Positions 8,131 through 16,200 of a DNA stretch of 16,859 nt are shown piece by piece. The number at the start of each line of letters is the position of its first letter. Within the stretch, counting starts at the first letter, position 1. Below the pieces are notes generated by a model. That model worked only from the letters and a program-made list of their open reading frames with translations. It was not told the DNA's origin and did no database searches. The position numbers and the translations under genes are program-made. Source of the stretch: Eubacteriales Family XIII. Incertae Sedis bacterium (GTDB taxonomy: Bacteria > Bacillota_A > Clostridia > Peptostreptococcales > Anaerovoracaceae); NCBI GenBank assembly GCA_031278145.1, contig JAITLA010000039.1:1-16859 (forward strand), written 5' to 3'.

Positions 8131-8729
8131 TTTACGGGGGCTGCGTCAAGCGCTTGCTCGATCTCCTTCTGTCCTTCGTCGCGCTGCTGTTGCTCTCTCC
8201 GCTGTTTCTCGCGCTGTGGGTGCTCGTGCGGCGGCGGATCGGCAAACCGGCGATCTTCCGCCAGGAGCGGCCCGGCAAGGACGCGCGCATATTCACGCTG
8301 TACAAGTTTCGCAGCATGACGGACGAGAGGGACGCGGACGGCGCGCCGCTGCCGGACGCGGATCGCCTGACGCCCTTCGGCCGGATGCTCAGGCGCAACT
8401 CGCTCGACGAGCTGCCGGAGCTGTGGAACATCCTGAAGGGCGATATGAGCTTCATCGGCCCAAGGCCCCTCCTCGTCCGCTATCTGCCGCTCTATTCGCC
8501 GGAGCAGGCGAGACGGCACGAGGTCAGGCCGGGCCTGACGGGTTGGGCGCAGGTCAACGGCCGCAACGCCATCTCTTGGGAGGAGAAATTCCGCTTCGAC
8601 GTCGAGTACGTCACGCGGCTGTCCGCTTGCTTCGATCTGCGCATATGCGCGAAGACCCTCAAGATCGTCCTGTCGCGCGAGGGCATCTCGCAGGAGGGCG
8701 AGGCCACGATGGAGGAATTCAAGGGCTGA
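8127..8729 (+). CDS. Monotopic phosphoglycosyl transferase (undecaprenyl-phosphate sugar-1-phosphate transferase, PglC/WcaJ type)
   Basis: It transfers a sugar-1-phosphate from a UDP-sugar to undecaprenyl phosphate, the first membrane step of glycan assembly. It has 200 residues, the size of the minimal PglC-like catalytic unit, without the extra TM domains of WbaP/WcaJ. A single hydrophobic re-entrant helix (about 9-34) is followed by YKFRSM (59-64), the catalytic Asp-Glu pair in NSLDELPEL (D94, E95), NILKGDMSFIGPRPLL and VRPGLTGWAQVNGRN. The start ATG overlaps the upstream stop (ATGA), and its stop overlaps the next start (TGATG). All three genes are therefore translationally linked. The sugar cannot be read from the sequence. 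The neighbouring aminotransferase suggests an amino sugar such as a bacillosamine-type one. Confidence 0.9.
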   Translation: MIYGGCVKRLLDLLLSFVALLLLSPLFLALWVLVRRRIGKPAIFRQERPGKDARIFTLYKFRSMTDERDADGAPLPDADRLTPFGRMLRRNSLDELPELWNILKGDMSFIGPRPLLVRYLPLYSPEQARRHEVRPGLTGWAQVNGRNAISWEEKFRFDVEYVTRLSACFDLRICAKTLKIVLSREGISQEGEATMEEFKG

Positions 8730-9922
8730 TGAAAGAGATTCCGCTGAGCACGCCGAACCTGAACCCGGAGATCGTCGAAAACCTGCGCGAATGCGTGGAA
8801 ACGGGCTGGGTATCCACCGGGGGCCGCTTCATCTCCGAATTCGAGGCGGCCGTGGCGGACTGCGCGGGCGTGCCCGCGGCCGTCGCCTGTCAGAGCGGCA
8901 CGGCGGGGCTTCACACCGCGCTGCGCATCCTCGGCGTGGGACCCGGCGACGCCGTTCTGGCGCCGACGCTGACCTTCGTCGCCGCAGTGAACCCCGTGCG
9001 CTATCTGGGCGCCGAACCGATCTTCATGGACTGCGACGCGCACTTCTGCATGGACGCGGACAAGCTTGCGGATTTCTGCGAAAACGAATGCCGCCGCGAT
9101 GCGCGCGGCCTGTTCGACAAGGTCACGGGGCGGCGCATCGCCGCCGTCGTGGTCGTGCACGTGTTCGGGAATCCGGCCGATATGGAAGGCATCATGCGCG
9201 TCGCGCGCGCATACGGGCTGCGGGTCCTCGAGGACGCGACCGAGGCCCTGGGCAGCCGTTACACCGCCGGGCGCTACAAGGGCCGCTGCGCGGGCGCCAT
9301 CGGCGATATGGGCGTGTACTCCTTCAACGCCAACAAGATCATCACGACGGGCGGCGGCGGCATGATCCTCGCCGTCGGACGCGGCGCCGCTGCGCGCCTC
9401 GCGCGAGCCCGCTACCTGACCACGACCGCGAAGGACGACGGGTTTCGCTTCATCCACAACGAGGTCGGTTACAATTACCGCATGCTGAATCTACAGGCCG
9501 CCTTGGGCGTGAGCCAGATCAAGGAGTTGGAACGCTTTATCGCAATCAAGACGGCCAACCGCGCGCGATACGCGGAGCGCCTCGCGGACGTGGAGGGGCT
9601 GCGCCTGCCGCCCCCGCGCGCGGGCGTGCGCGCCAACTGCTGGTTTTACGCCCTCGAGGTGGACGAGGCGGCTTTTGGCGCGTCCCGCGACGCGCTCCTG
9701 TCCGCACTGGACGCGCGCGGCATCCGCTGCCGCCCGGTCTGGCGCCTCTGCCACCGGCAAAGGCCGTACAAAAAAGCGCGCCGCCACAAGATCCGGCAGG
9801 CCGCGCACTACGAAAAAACCGTGCTGAATCTTCCCTGCTCCACGAACCTGCTCCCTGAGGACATCGACCGCGTGTGCGACGCGATCCGGGCCTTCGGGCG
9901 GGAGCGCGCGGCGCGGCGATAG
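8729..9922 (+). CDS. PLP-dependent nucleotide-sugar aminotransferase, DegT/DnrJ/EryC1 family, LegC/PglE-like
   Basis: It probably aminates a UDP-4-keto-6-deoxy sugar, making a precursor of a bacillosamine- or legionaminic-type sugar. It has 397 residues. The N-terminal IPLSTPNLNPEIVENLRECV and TGWVSTGGRFISEFE match the LegC subgroup. ACQSGTAGLHTAL binds the cofactor phosphate. VLEDATEALGSRY holds the cofactor Asp (D169), and YSFNANKIITTGGGGM contains the Schiff-base lysine (K203). The reading frame is open for about 170 codons further upstream, but that is a shadow of the transferase gene. The true start is ATG 8729-8731 in a TGATG overlap, with GGAGG at 8711-8715 or AAGGG at 8721-8725 as ribosome binding site. 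No dehydratase or acetyltransferase partner is in the window. Confidence 0.88.
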   Translation: MKEIPLSTPNLNPEIVENLRECVETGWVSTGGRFISEFEAAVADCAGVPAAVACQSGTAGLHTALRILGVGPGDAVLAPTLTFVAAVNPVRYLGAEPIFMDCDAHFCMDADKLADFCENECRRDARGLFDKVTGRRIAAVVVVHVFGNPADMEGIMRVARAYGLRVLEDATEALGSRYTAGRYKGRCAGAIGDMGVYSFNANKIITTGGGGMILAVGRGAAARLARARYLTTTAKDDGFRFIHNEVGYNYRMLNLQAALGVSQIKELERFIAIKTANRARYAERLADVEGLRLPPPRAGVRANCWFYALEVDEAAFGASRDALLSALDARGIRCRPVWRLCHRQRPYKKARRHKIRQAAHYEKTVLNLPCSTNLLPEDIDRVCDAIRAFGRERAARR

Positions 9923-9923
9923 G

Positions 9924-9993
9924 GCAAGGCGCGGGCCGGCGGGGCGCGCGCGGTCTTGGGCGTGCGGCTCGTTCCGCAAGGCGCGGGCCGGCG
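9924..9993 (+). repeat. Pair of 18-bp direct repeats in the convergent gap
   Basis: GCAAGGCGCGGGCCGGCG occurs at 9924-9941 and 9976-9993, with starts 52 bases apart. They fill most of the 75-base gap between the converging aminotransferase and regulator genes. No hairpin followed by a T tract was found here, so transcription termination in this gap is unexplained. Confidence 0.6.
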
Positions 9994-9997
9994 CCGC

Positions 9998-12082
9998 TCA
10001 TTCCGTGATGATGTTGTACTTCCGCTTCTTCCGCATGAGCTGCGACTGGCTTATGCCGAGCCGCGCGGCCGCCTTGCGCGTGCTTTTGCAGCGCTTGAGC
10101 GCATCCTCTATGAGCGCGCGCTCGTACTGTGTCACGGTTTGCGCGAGTCCGCCGTCCATCGCGCAGGATGCCCGGTCGTTTTGCGCGTCCTCGCCGCCGC
10201 TCGGATGCCGGTGCAGGGCCCGGCGGACGTCCTCCGCCTCCATGCGGTCGCCCTTGCTGCCTATGACGAGCCTGTGCACCGCGTTTTCGAGCTCGCGCAC
10301 ATTGCCGGGCCATTCGTAGGCCAGCATCACATCCGTGCCGGAGGGCGCGAAGCGCTTCTGCAACCTGTAGGCCTCATTGTAGCGCGCGAGGAAGTGCGTC
10401 GCGAGCACGGCGATGTCCTCCGGGCGCTCCCGCAGCGGCGGTATGCGGATCTCGCAGATATTAAGACGGTAATACAGGTCCTCCCTGAAGCGTCCGCTCT
10501 CCACGAGCGCGTGCAGGCTCTCGTTGTTTGCGCAGATCACGCGCACGTTGACCTCTATCTGCTTCTGCCCGCCGATTCGGAAGAATTGGTTTTCCTGCAG
10601 CACGCGCAGCAGCTTCACCTGTATGCCCGCGGGCAGCAGGCCCACCTCGTCCAGAAACAGTATGCCGTTGTTCGCCAGCTCAAAGTAGCCGCGCTTGCCG
10701 CCGGGCGACGAGCCCGTGAAGGCGCCGGCTTCGTATCCGAAGAACTCCGATTCCGCCAGATTTTCCGGGATCGCCGCGCAGTTTATCCTTACGCAGGGGT
10801 TGAGCTTGCGCTCGCTGTTCTTGTAAAGCAGGCCCAGGATCTTCTCCTTGCCGACACCCGTTTCTCCCAAGATCAGCACGTTGCAGTCGTATTTCGCGAT
10901 GTTCAGAACCTCGTCCGTCAGCCGTTTCATCCGTTCGCTCGCGAACACGAGGTCGCCCACGCGCTCCGCGTCGCGGTACTGCGCCGCAGGCGCCGCCGTT
11001 CTCTCGGTCCTGTCCGCGGCGGCGCGTTTCTCGTAGATGTCGTGTATCTGCGCGAGCTCGTCCTTCGCGGCGCGCAGCAGATCGACGGTGAATTGGCGAT
11101 AATCCTCCGTATAGGCGTCGAGCGCGGAGATGTTCAGCTCCCTGCCGATGGATTCCGAGAAGAGCAGGGCCAGCCTTTGGTTGTTGATAAAGCTCGTGAA
11201 GCTTACGGTTCCGCGCTGCTTGGTCAGGAGCACGCTCACCGTTTCGGTCCCCATGAGATCGGCGCAGTTGATGCTGAAGTCGAACAGCTCCTTTTCCGTT
11301 TCGTATATCTCGTCAAAGCTCTTCAACGGCGCCAGAATGTCGAGGATGTGCACGGCATCCGCATAGGCGCCGAGCACGCGCTCGATGTCGTGCGCGGGAA
11401 GCCGCTCCACGCTGCTCTTGTCCAGAGCCACGACGATGTAGCCGCCGCGCGTCGCCCTGCGGATCACCGCCGCGTAGAGGAAGGCGGACAACAGATCGCC
11501 GGACAGGATCAGGAAGCGCCGCATATCGGGCGCCGCAGCCATCCGAAATACGCTGTGCAGCGAGCCGGCCTCCTCTATCGCGGCCATGGTGCAGGGCGTC
11601 GCCAGATCGGCGGGCCGGTGCATGAGGGGATTCGCGTTGGAGAGTATGGCGCTACCGTCGCAGGCGAGCTGTCCGTAGCCGAAGTCTATGGAATCGATCC
11701 GGTCGAGGCGCAGCGGAACGGCCGCCAGCGAGGTGAGGCAGATCACCTCGTCGCCGGGCTTGAACAGCGCGCGCTTCTCATAGTCCGCGCCCACCGCATC
11801 CACGACGCCGTAGAATATGCCGCCGCTGCCCGTCGCGGGGTTGTGCAGCTTTCCGCGCTTCTTGACGATGTCGAAGATCCGTTCCTTGATTTTGATCTCG
11901 TCGTAGGCGCATTCGGAGCACAGCTGCTTGAAGCCGGCGTCCTCCGGCCTGATCGCGCGGACGCGCACGCGCAGCTCGGAGGCGCGGATGGCGACGCTGT
12001 TGTCGATCCTCCATGCGGCCGCGGGCACGGACTGCGGCGGTTCAAGCACCCGTTCAACGCCAAAATCCGGTTTTGCGTTCAT
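9998..12082 (-). CDS. Sigma-54-dependent activator with an N-terminal Kdd-like (3,5-diaminohexanoate dehydrogenase) sensor domain
   Basis: This 694-residue protein has three parts. Residues 1-350 resemble L-erythro-3,5-diaminohexanoate dehydrogenase along their length: RVLEPPQSVPAAAWRIDN, KKRGKLHNPATGSGGIFYG, FKPGDEVICLTSLAAVPLRL, and near the end FSINCADLMGTETVSVLLTK and GTVSFTSF. Where the enzyme has its glycine-rich NAD loop, this protein has LILSGDLLSAFLYA (191-204), so catalysis is doubtful. Residues 375-605 are a sigma-54 AAA+ domain: Walker A GETGVGKE (406-413), the sigma-54 contact loop GAFTGS (453-458, normally GAFTGA), Walker B ILFLDEV (474-480), the RFREDLYYRL arginine region, and WPGNVREL (591-598). 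Residues 650-694 form a Fis-type helix-turn-helix. The ATG (12080-12082) directly abuts the kce TAG, with GAGG 6 bases before it. It probably senses a lysine-fermentation metabolite and activates RpoN-dependent genes; this role is inferred. Confidence 0.85.
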   Translation of the reverse strand: MNAKPDFGVERVLEPPQSVPAAAWRIDNSVAIRASELRVRVRAIRPEDAGFKQLCSECAYDEIKIKERIFDIVKKRGKLHNPATGSGGIFYGVVDAVGADYEKRALFKPGDEVICLTSLAAVPLRLDRIDSIDFGYGQLACDGSAILSNANPLMHRPADLATPCTMAAIEEAGSLHSVFRMAAAPDMRRFLILSGDLLSAFLYAAVIRRATRGGYIVVALDKSSVERLPAHDIERVLGAYADAVHILDILAPLKSFDEIYETEKELFDFSINCADLMGTETVSVLLTKQRGTVSFTSFINNQRLALLFSESIGRELNISALDAYTEDYRQFTVDLLRAAKDELAQIHDIYEKRAAADRTERTAAPAAQYRDAERVGDLVFASERMKRLTDEVLNIAKYDCNVLILGETGVGKEKILGLLYKNSERKLNPCVRINCAAIPENLAESEFFGYEAGAFTGSSPGGKRGYFELANNGILFLDEVGLLPAGIQVKLLRVLQENQFFRIGGQKQIEVNVRVICANNESLHALVESGRFREDLYYRLNICEIRIPPLRERPEDIAVLATHFLARYNEAYRLQKRFAPSGTDVMLAYEWPGNVRELENAVHRLVIGSKGDRMEAEDVRRALHRHPSGGEDAQNDRASCAMDGGLAQTVTQYERALIEDALKRCKSTRKAAARLGISQSQLMRKKRKYNIITE

Positions 12083-12898
12083 CTACAGCCTCAAAATTCC
12101 CCTCGCCTCAGCGGGGGACGCTATCTCCCGGCCCAAGAGCTTCGCGAGCCGCACGACCTTCTCAACAAGCGCGCCGTTGCTCTGCGCAAGCAGGCCTTTT
12201 TCCAGATACAGGTTGTCCTCGAAGCCGACGCGCACGTGCCCGCCCATGATGATGCCTGCGGCCGCCATCTCGAAGGCGTGCCGGCCTATGCCCGCCACGG
12301 TCCAGGTCGAGCCCTGCGGAATGCTGCCGACCATGAAGGAGAGGTCCCGCACGGTCGCCGTCATCTGCACGCCCAGCACGAAGTCGAAGTGCAGCGGCCG
12401 GACGAGCAGGCCCTTCCCGTCCGCCTTCATCGCGATGTCGATCATGCCCTTGTCGAACACCTCCAGCTCCGGCTTGATGCCGCGCTCCTTCATGGTGCGC
12501 GCGAAGTTGAAGATGGTGTTGTCGGAGTTGACAAAGATCTCGTCGCCGCCGAAGTTCAGCGTGCCGCAGTCCAGCGTGGCGAACTCCGGTGTGGGCGTGA
12601 TCTCGGTGGACTGTAGGCGTTCCGTGTCGCTCATGCCCACCGCGCCGCCCGTGGAAGGCTGTATGATGACATCCCCGCATGCCTTGCGTATCGCGTCCGT
12701 GCACAGCTGAAAGCGCTCCTTGCTCTGCGTCGGCCTTCCGTCATCCTCCCTGACGTGCAGGTGAATGACCGAAGCCCCCGCGTCGCGTGCGGACTTCGCC
12801 TCGCGCACGATCTCCGCGACCGTGTAGGGCACGGCCGGGTTGTGCTCCTTTGTGACCTCGGCGCCGCAGATCGCGGCGGTAACAATCAATTTCTCCAT
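12083..12898 (-). CDS. kce: 3-keto-5-aminohexanoate cleavage enzyme (BKACE family)
   Basis: Kce converts 3-keto-5-aminohexanoate plus acetyl-CoA to acetoacetate and 3-aminobutyryl-CoA in lysine fermentation. It is a zinc-dependent TIM-barrel enzyme of the cytoplasm. It begins MEKLIVTAAICGAEVTKEHN. The zinc ligands fall at H46 and H48 in VIHLHVREDDGRP, with the third (Glu) at E227 in GGHVRVGFEDN. IIQPSTGGAVG, ATLDCGTLNFG and WTVAGIGRH also match the family. At 271 residues it has normal length. The start ATG 12896-12898 has AGGGAGG 9 bases upstream; the open frame further upstream covers the promoter. Its TAG is followed directly by the ATG of the Kdd-like regulator. Related BKACE enzymes act on other beta-keto acids, but the Kdd-like neighbour supports the lysine pathway. 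Other pathway genes (kamA, kamDE, kal) are absent here. Confidence 0.9.
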   Translation of the reverse strand: MEKLIVTAAICGAEVTKEHNPAVPYTVAEIVREAKSARDAGASVIHLHVREDDGRPTQSKERFQLCTDAIRKACGDVIIQPSTGGAVGMSDTERLQSTEITPTPEFATLDCGTLNFGGDEIFVNSDNTIFNFARTMKERGIKPELEVFDKGMIDIAMKADGKGLLVRPLHFDFVLGVQMTATVRDLSFMVGSIPQGSTWTVAGIGRHAFEMAAAGIIMGGHVRVGFEDNLYLEKGLLAQSNGALVEKVVRLAKLLGREIASPAEARGILRL

Positions 12899-12990
12899 CT
12901 CGTTCTCCCTCCCTTTTCCCCCGCCGCCCACCCGGGCGGCATCTCCGTGCACCGTCCGCCGCATGGCCCGACGTCCGCGCGCCGAAACAG

Positions 12991-13015
12991 TATAATAACC
13001 GTCGAGATTATTATA
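12991..13015. promoter_or_regulatory. Palindrome over the kce -10 box, possible operator
   Basis: TATAATAA (12991-12998) and TTATTATA (13008-13015) are perfect 8-bp arms around 9 bases. The right arm contains the minus-strand -10 box of kce, and the predicted start of transcription lies inside the dyad. A repressor bound here would block the promoter. Alternatively the dyad is a symmetrical AT-rich promoter core. Confidence 0.5.
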
Positions 13016-13038
13016 GCATAAAGGCGCGCGTTTCAAAA
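13010..13038 (-). promoter_or_regulatory. Sigma-A-type promoter of the kce-regulator pair
   Basis: A perfect TATAAT (13010-13015 reversed) with an extended -10 TGC. The -35 is either TTTTGA at 17 bases (13033-13038) or TTGAAA at 15 bases (13031-13036). Transcription would start near 13003, giving a leader of about 105 bases before the kce ATG. Confidence 0.65.
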
Positions 13039-13045
13039 GATGCAT

Positions 13046-13061
13046 TGCGAGCGATTTGCCG
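13046..13061 (-). promoter_or_regulatory. Weak candidate sigma-54 (-24/-12) site upstream of kce
   Basis: On the minus strand CGGCAAATCGCTCGCA has GG and GC at the required 10-base separation, compared with TGGCAC-N5-TTGCA. It mismatches the consensus at three of the usual positions. It is listed only because the downstream operon encodes a sigma-54 activator, which might regulate its own operon. In GC-rich DNA such matches arise easily by chance. Confidence 0.18.
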
Positions 13062-13174
13062 CGGAGAAACCGGGCGTTGCGGTAGAGGCAGCCGGCCTTG
13101 GGCTTGGCATTCCTCTTCGTATACTCGGGTGTTCCCCGCGCGGCCGCTTCCGCCAACCGTCCGCGCGGAGGGCA

Positions 13175-13218
13175 AAAACAGGCGAACAGGGTCGTCCCGT
13201 GCGGGGCGGCCCTGTTTT
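13175..13218 (-). terminator. Intrinsic terminator of the SLH-lipase gene
   Basis: Read on the minus strand, AAAACAGG (13211-13218) can pair with CCTGTTTT (13175-13182), ending in a run of five T. An alternative stem AACAGGG/CCCTGTT (13185-13191 with 13210-13216) and an inner CCCG/CGGG stem lie within it. The hairpin starts about 40 bases after the stop at 13259-13261, which fits termination before the kce promoter. Confidence 0.65.
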
Positions 13219-13258
13219 CCGGCATTGAAACGCATTGCGTGGCGTTTTGCTTCCGCTT

Positions 13259-16200
13259 CTAATTGCCGGTTTTTTCGACGAACCTGTGCAGGATGGCGGC
13301 GACCTCGGCGCGCGTGGCGTTGTCCGCGGGCGCGAGCGTGTTCGCGCCGCGGCCCGTGAGCAGACCGGCCGCGTTGGCCCGGGAAACGGCGTCGCGCGCC
13401 CATTCGGATACGGCACCCGCGTCGGTATAAGCCGATATGTCGGCCGCCGCCGAAACGTCATGGCCCGCCTTCTCGGCGTAGCGGCAGAGCAGGACCGCGA
13501 TCTGCTCACGCGTCACGGCGTCGTTTGTCCCGAATACGCTTGCGCCGTAGCCGGCGACGATGCCGCTTTCGCTCGCCCAAGCCACGGCTTCCGTGAACCA
13601 CCGGCCCGCCGGAACGTCACCGAAGGTTGTGTCGCCCGTGGCCGCCGGTTCGCCCGCGAGCCTGTGCAGCACCGTCACAAGCATGGCGCGCGTCATCGGC
13701 GCGTTCGGGCTGAAGGTCGTCGCGCTTGTGCCGGTGAACAGGCTCTTCGTATAAACATAGGCAACGCTGTCGTAGAACCAATCGCTTTCCGAAACATCCG
13801 CAAACGGAATTGACGCGACAATAGTTTCATCGGATTTTGCGCTGTTTTGCGCGGCGTCGGAGTTTTCATCCGCCGCGACGGAGGGTGTAATACCGGCGCC
13901 CGATTGACCGCTTGATTTATTTCCTCCGTCGTTTTGTTGATTATTACTTTGCTGATTGTCGTCGCTGTCCGGATCCGGATTTGCGGGAACCGTTCCGATA
14001 TCGGTTTCCGTGCCGTCCGGCCCGACTTCCTTCGTTTCATTATCCTGCGCATCCAATACCAGAAGCCGCACGTCGGACGTACTGATTGTGCCGTTGACTT
14101 TGCTTGTCATTTTCTTTCCGGCAAACAAATCAACATCGGAAAAATTCTTACTATCAAACATTTCTCCCGACAGCAGATTGCCCCTTGAAACCGAATACTC
14201 CATTTTGCCTTCGCCGACTGCAGACAACTTGAGCGTATAATCGTCCTCACCGCGCAAGAAAATATGCTTTTCATCATTCAGCGCAAACAAAACGCAATTT
14301 TCCAAATTCGATGTGAAATAGGCAACTTCACTATCAATAATTGCGGCGATGATCTCTCCGTTCTTGTCAATCACTTCGACGTCAACGGGGCACAAGATTG
14401 TCATAAACGTCCCCAAAAACTGTACGGCTGCATCGTAAGCCACATCGCCGGGCCCATTAATCGAGCCGGGCGACGAATTATTCAATACATGATTAAGATA
14501 TATCGTCGGTTCATGGTTAAACGCGCCGCTCCCGGAGGAAAACCAATATGTTCTTCCAAATTTACCCCAGCCGGTACCCGGCAAAGTGGCGACTGAGACA
14601 ATGCAGCCCGGAATCAGGGAAACAAGATCGTTCCTATTGCAAATATTAAATATATTGTCGTGGGCGCCAAAAGCGTTAAAGACGCTTGGAAAAGCCACTT
14701 CAACGTCCGGCACGGCGAAATTATAATTGTAGACATTGTACTTTGAAACGCCCTGATCCGACAGTTTGACGGAAAGCAGGTTCGCGACGGCCGCGCCGCG
14801 GCTATGGCCCGTAATCCAATATACCGTTTTCCCGTCTTTCGGCAATCCGCCGAGATAATTTCTCAATTCCGTGTAAACCTTCTCCATGGCCGTGTTAAAA
14901 CCCAAATGCTTGCCGGTGAACAGCCCGTCCGTGTTTACCTTGAAATTACTTGCCCAATCGGGTCCGTTCGGAAAACTGCCGTTCGTTCCCCGAATGACGA
15001 CAGCGACGAGTGTTTTGCCGTCTATCTGCTTGCGCGCGAAGGTGTAAGCGACGTTATCCTTCCCATAAGCGGGATCGGAAATATCGGTAAAATATTCATG
15101 CGTTTTTATGTTGCTGCGAGGAAACCCAAGATTGTACAGAGATTCTGTGATGTAATACCCCGGGGAGCGTCCGCTCTCTTCGCAGTTGTAAGCGGCAGCG
15201 GACAGAGCGGCCGAAACAATAGAGGCTCTTGGATTGTAATCCGTCGCGCCGAAGGCATCGAACATTCCGTCATAGTAAACGGAAGCGAGATCGATTTCCT
15301 TCCGTCCTCCCGAATGATATAGGATTTTGTAAGAAATCGGCGGGGGCGGTTCTTCGCTTGTTATCACCACGCGGTAAACAACAGATTCTTTGTCCGGCGC
15401 GGTCAGCCGAATATACGCCGTGTAGGTCTTGACGACGCCCACTTCAAAGCGCATCGTCTTGTCCGCGATTTCGTCCGTGCAGTCGGCGTCGCTGTACAGC
15501 GCCCACTTCGCGCCGGCGCTGATCTTTACTTCTATCGGTTGCGATCCGGTTGTGGTGTAGGTGCTTGCGCTTATTGTACGCTCGCCCAAGAACGCGCTGA
15601 TCGGATGCAGCACGGACTTGATCCTGAGCCCGGCGCCGACAAGCAGCGGTCCCTGCTCGTCGTCTTGCCAAGCCGGAATGGGCAGCCCGCCCTGCGGGGC
15701 CATCTTCCACACCCCGTCGAAATCCCAGCCGATGTTCTCATAGGTGGACCGCTCGTAGAACGGATTGGGCGTCGCGTCCGGTTCGAGTTTCAGCGGGATG
15801 ATATCGTCCGTTGTGACGCGTGCGAGATCGCTGCGTGCAATCAGGTTCTTTCCTTCCAGATAACCGACGCCGGCATAAGACGCGGAAGCGTTTATGTCGC
15901 CCCAGTAGCCTTCCGGCCGTACCGCCGTGATGTCCGGGCAGAGAACGACGCAGTTGTCGATTGTGATTCTGTCTCCCGAAATTCTATCGTCTCCATAACC
16001 AATTATGCCGCCCGCGTAAGCGGGATAATCGATGGATTCCGAATCTGTTTCGGCGTAGATTTCACCGGCGCTGTAGCAGTTGTTTATCTCCCTGCCATAC
16101 AATTTCCCGGAGATGCCACCCGCGTAAGCGCCGTGTCCGAAAGCGGTAATGTCTCCAACATTGTAGCAGTCGCTTATGGAAACTGAATCGGAACCGTAAC

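Noticed and set aside
8216..8728. Reading the aminotransferase as a 568-residue protein from 8216.
   Set aside because: The upstream part is the phosphoglycosyl transferase gene read in another frame; the LegC-type N-terminus begins at 8729.
9998..10040. GGCGC/GCGCC hairpin after the regulator stop as a terminator.
   Set aside because: The stem is short and is not followed by a T tract; self-complementary GC runs are expected here by chance.
9956..12616. An 886-codon plus-strand open frame opposite the regulator and kce.
   Set aside because: It is antisense to two well-matched genes, has no family motifs, is rich in Arg/His/Ala/Val as expected from reading GC-rich genes backwards, and has no ribosome binding site or promoter.
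12991..12996. A plus-strand promoter from TATAAT at 12991-12996.
   Set aside because: It is the mirror half of the palindrome, has no -35 box at 16-18 bases, and no plus-strand gene follows.
12899..13225. N-terminal extension of kce to 13225.
   Set aside because: It would contain the kce promoter and most of the upstream terminator. The family N-terminus starts at MEKLIVTAA, where a good ribosome binding site is present.
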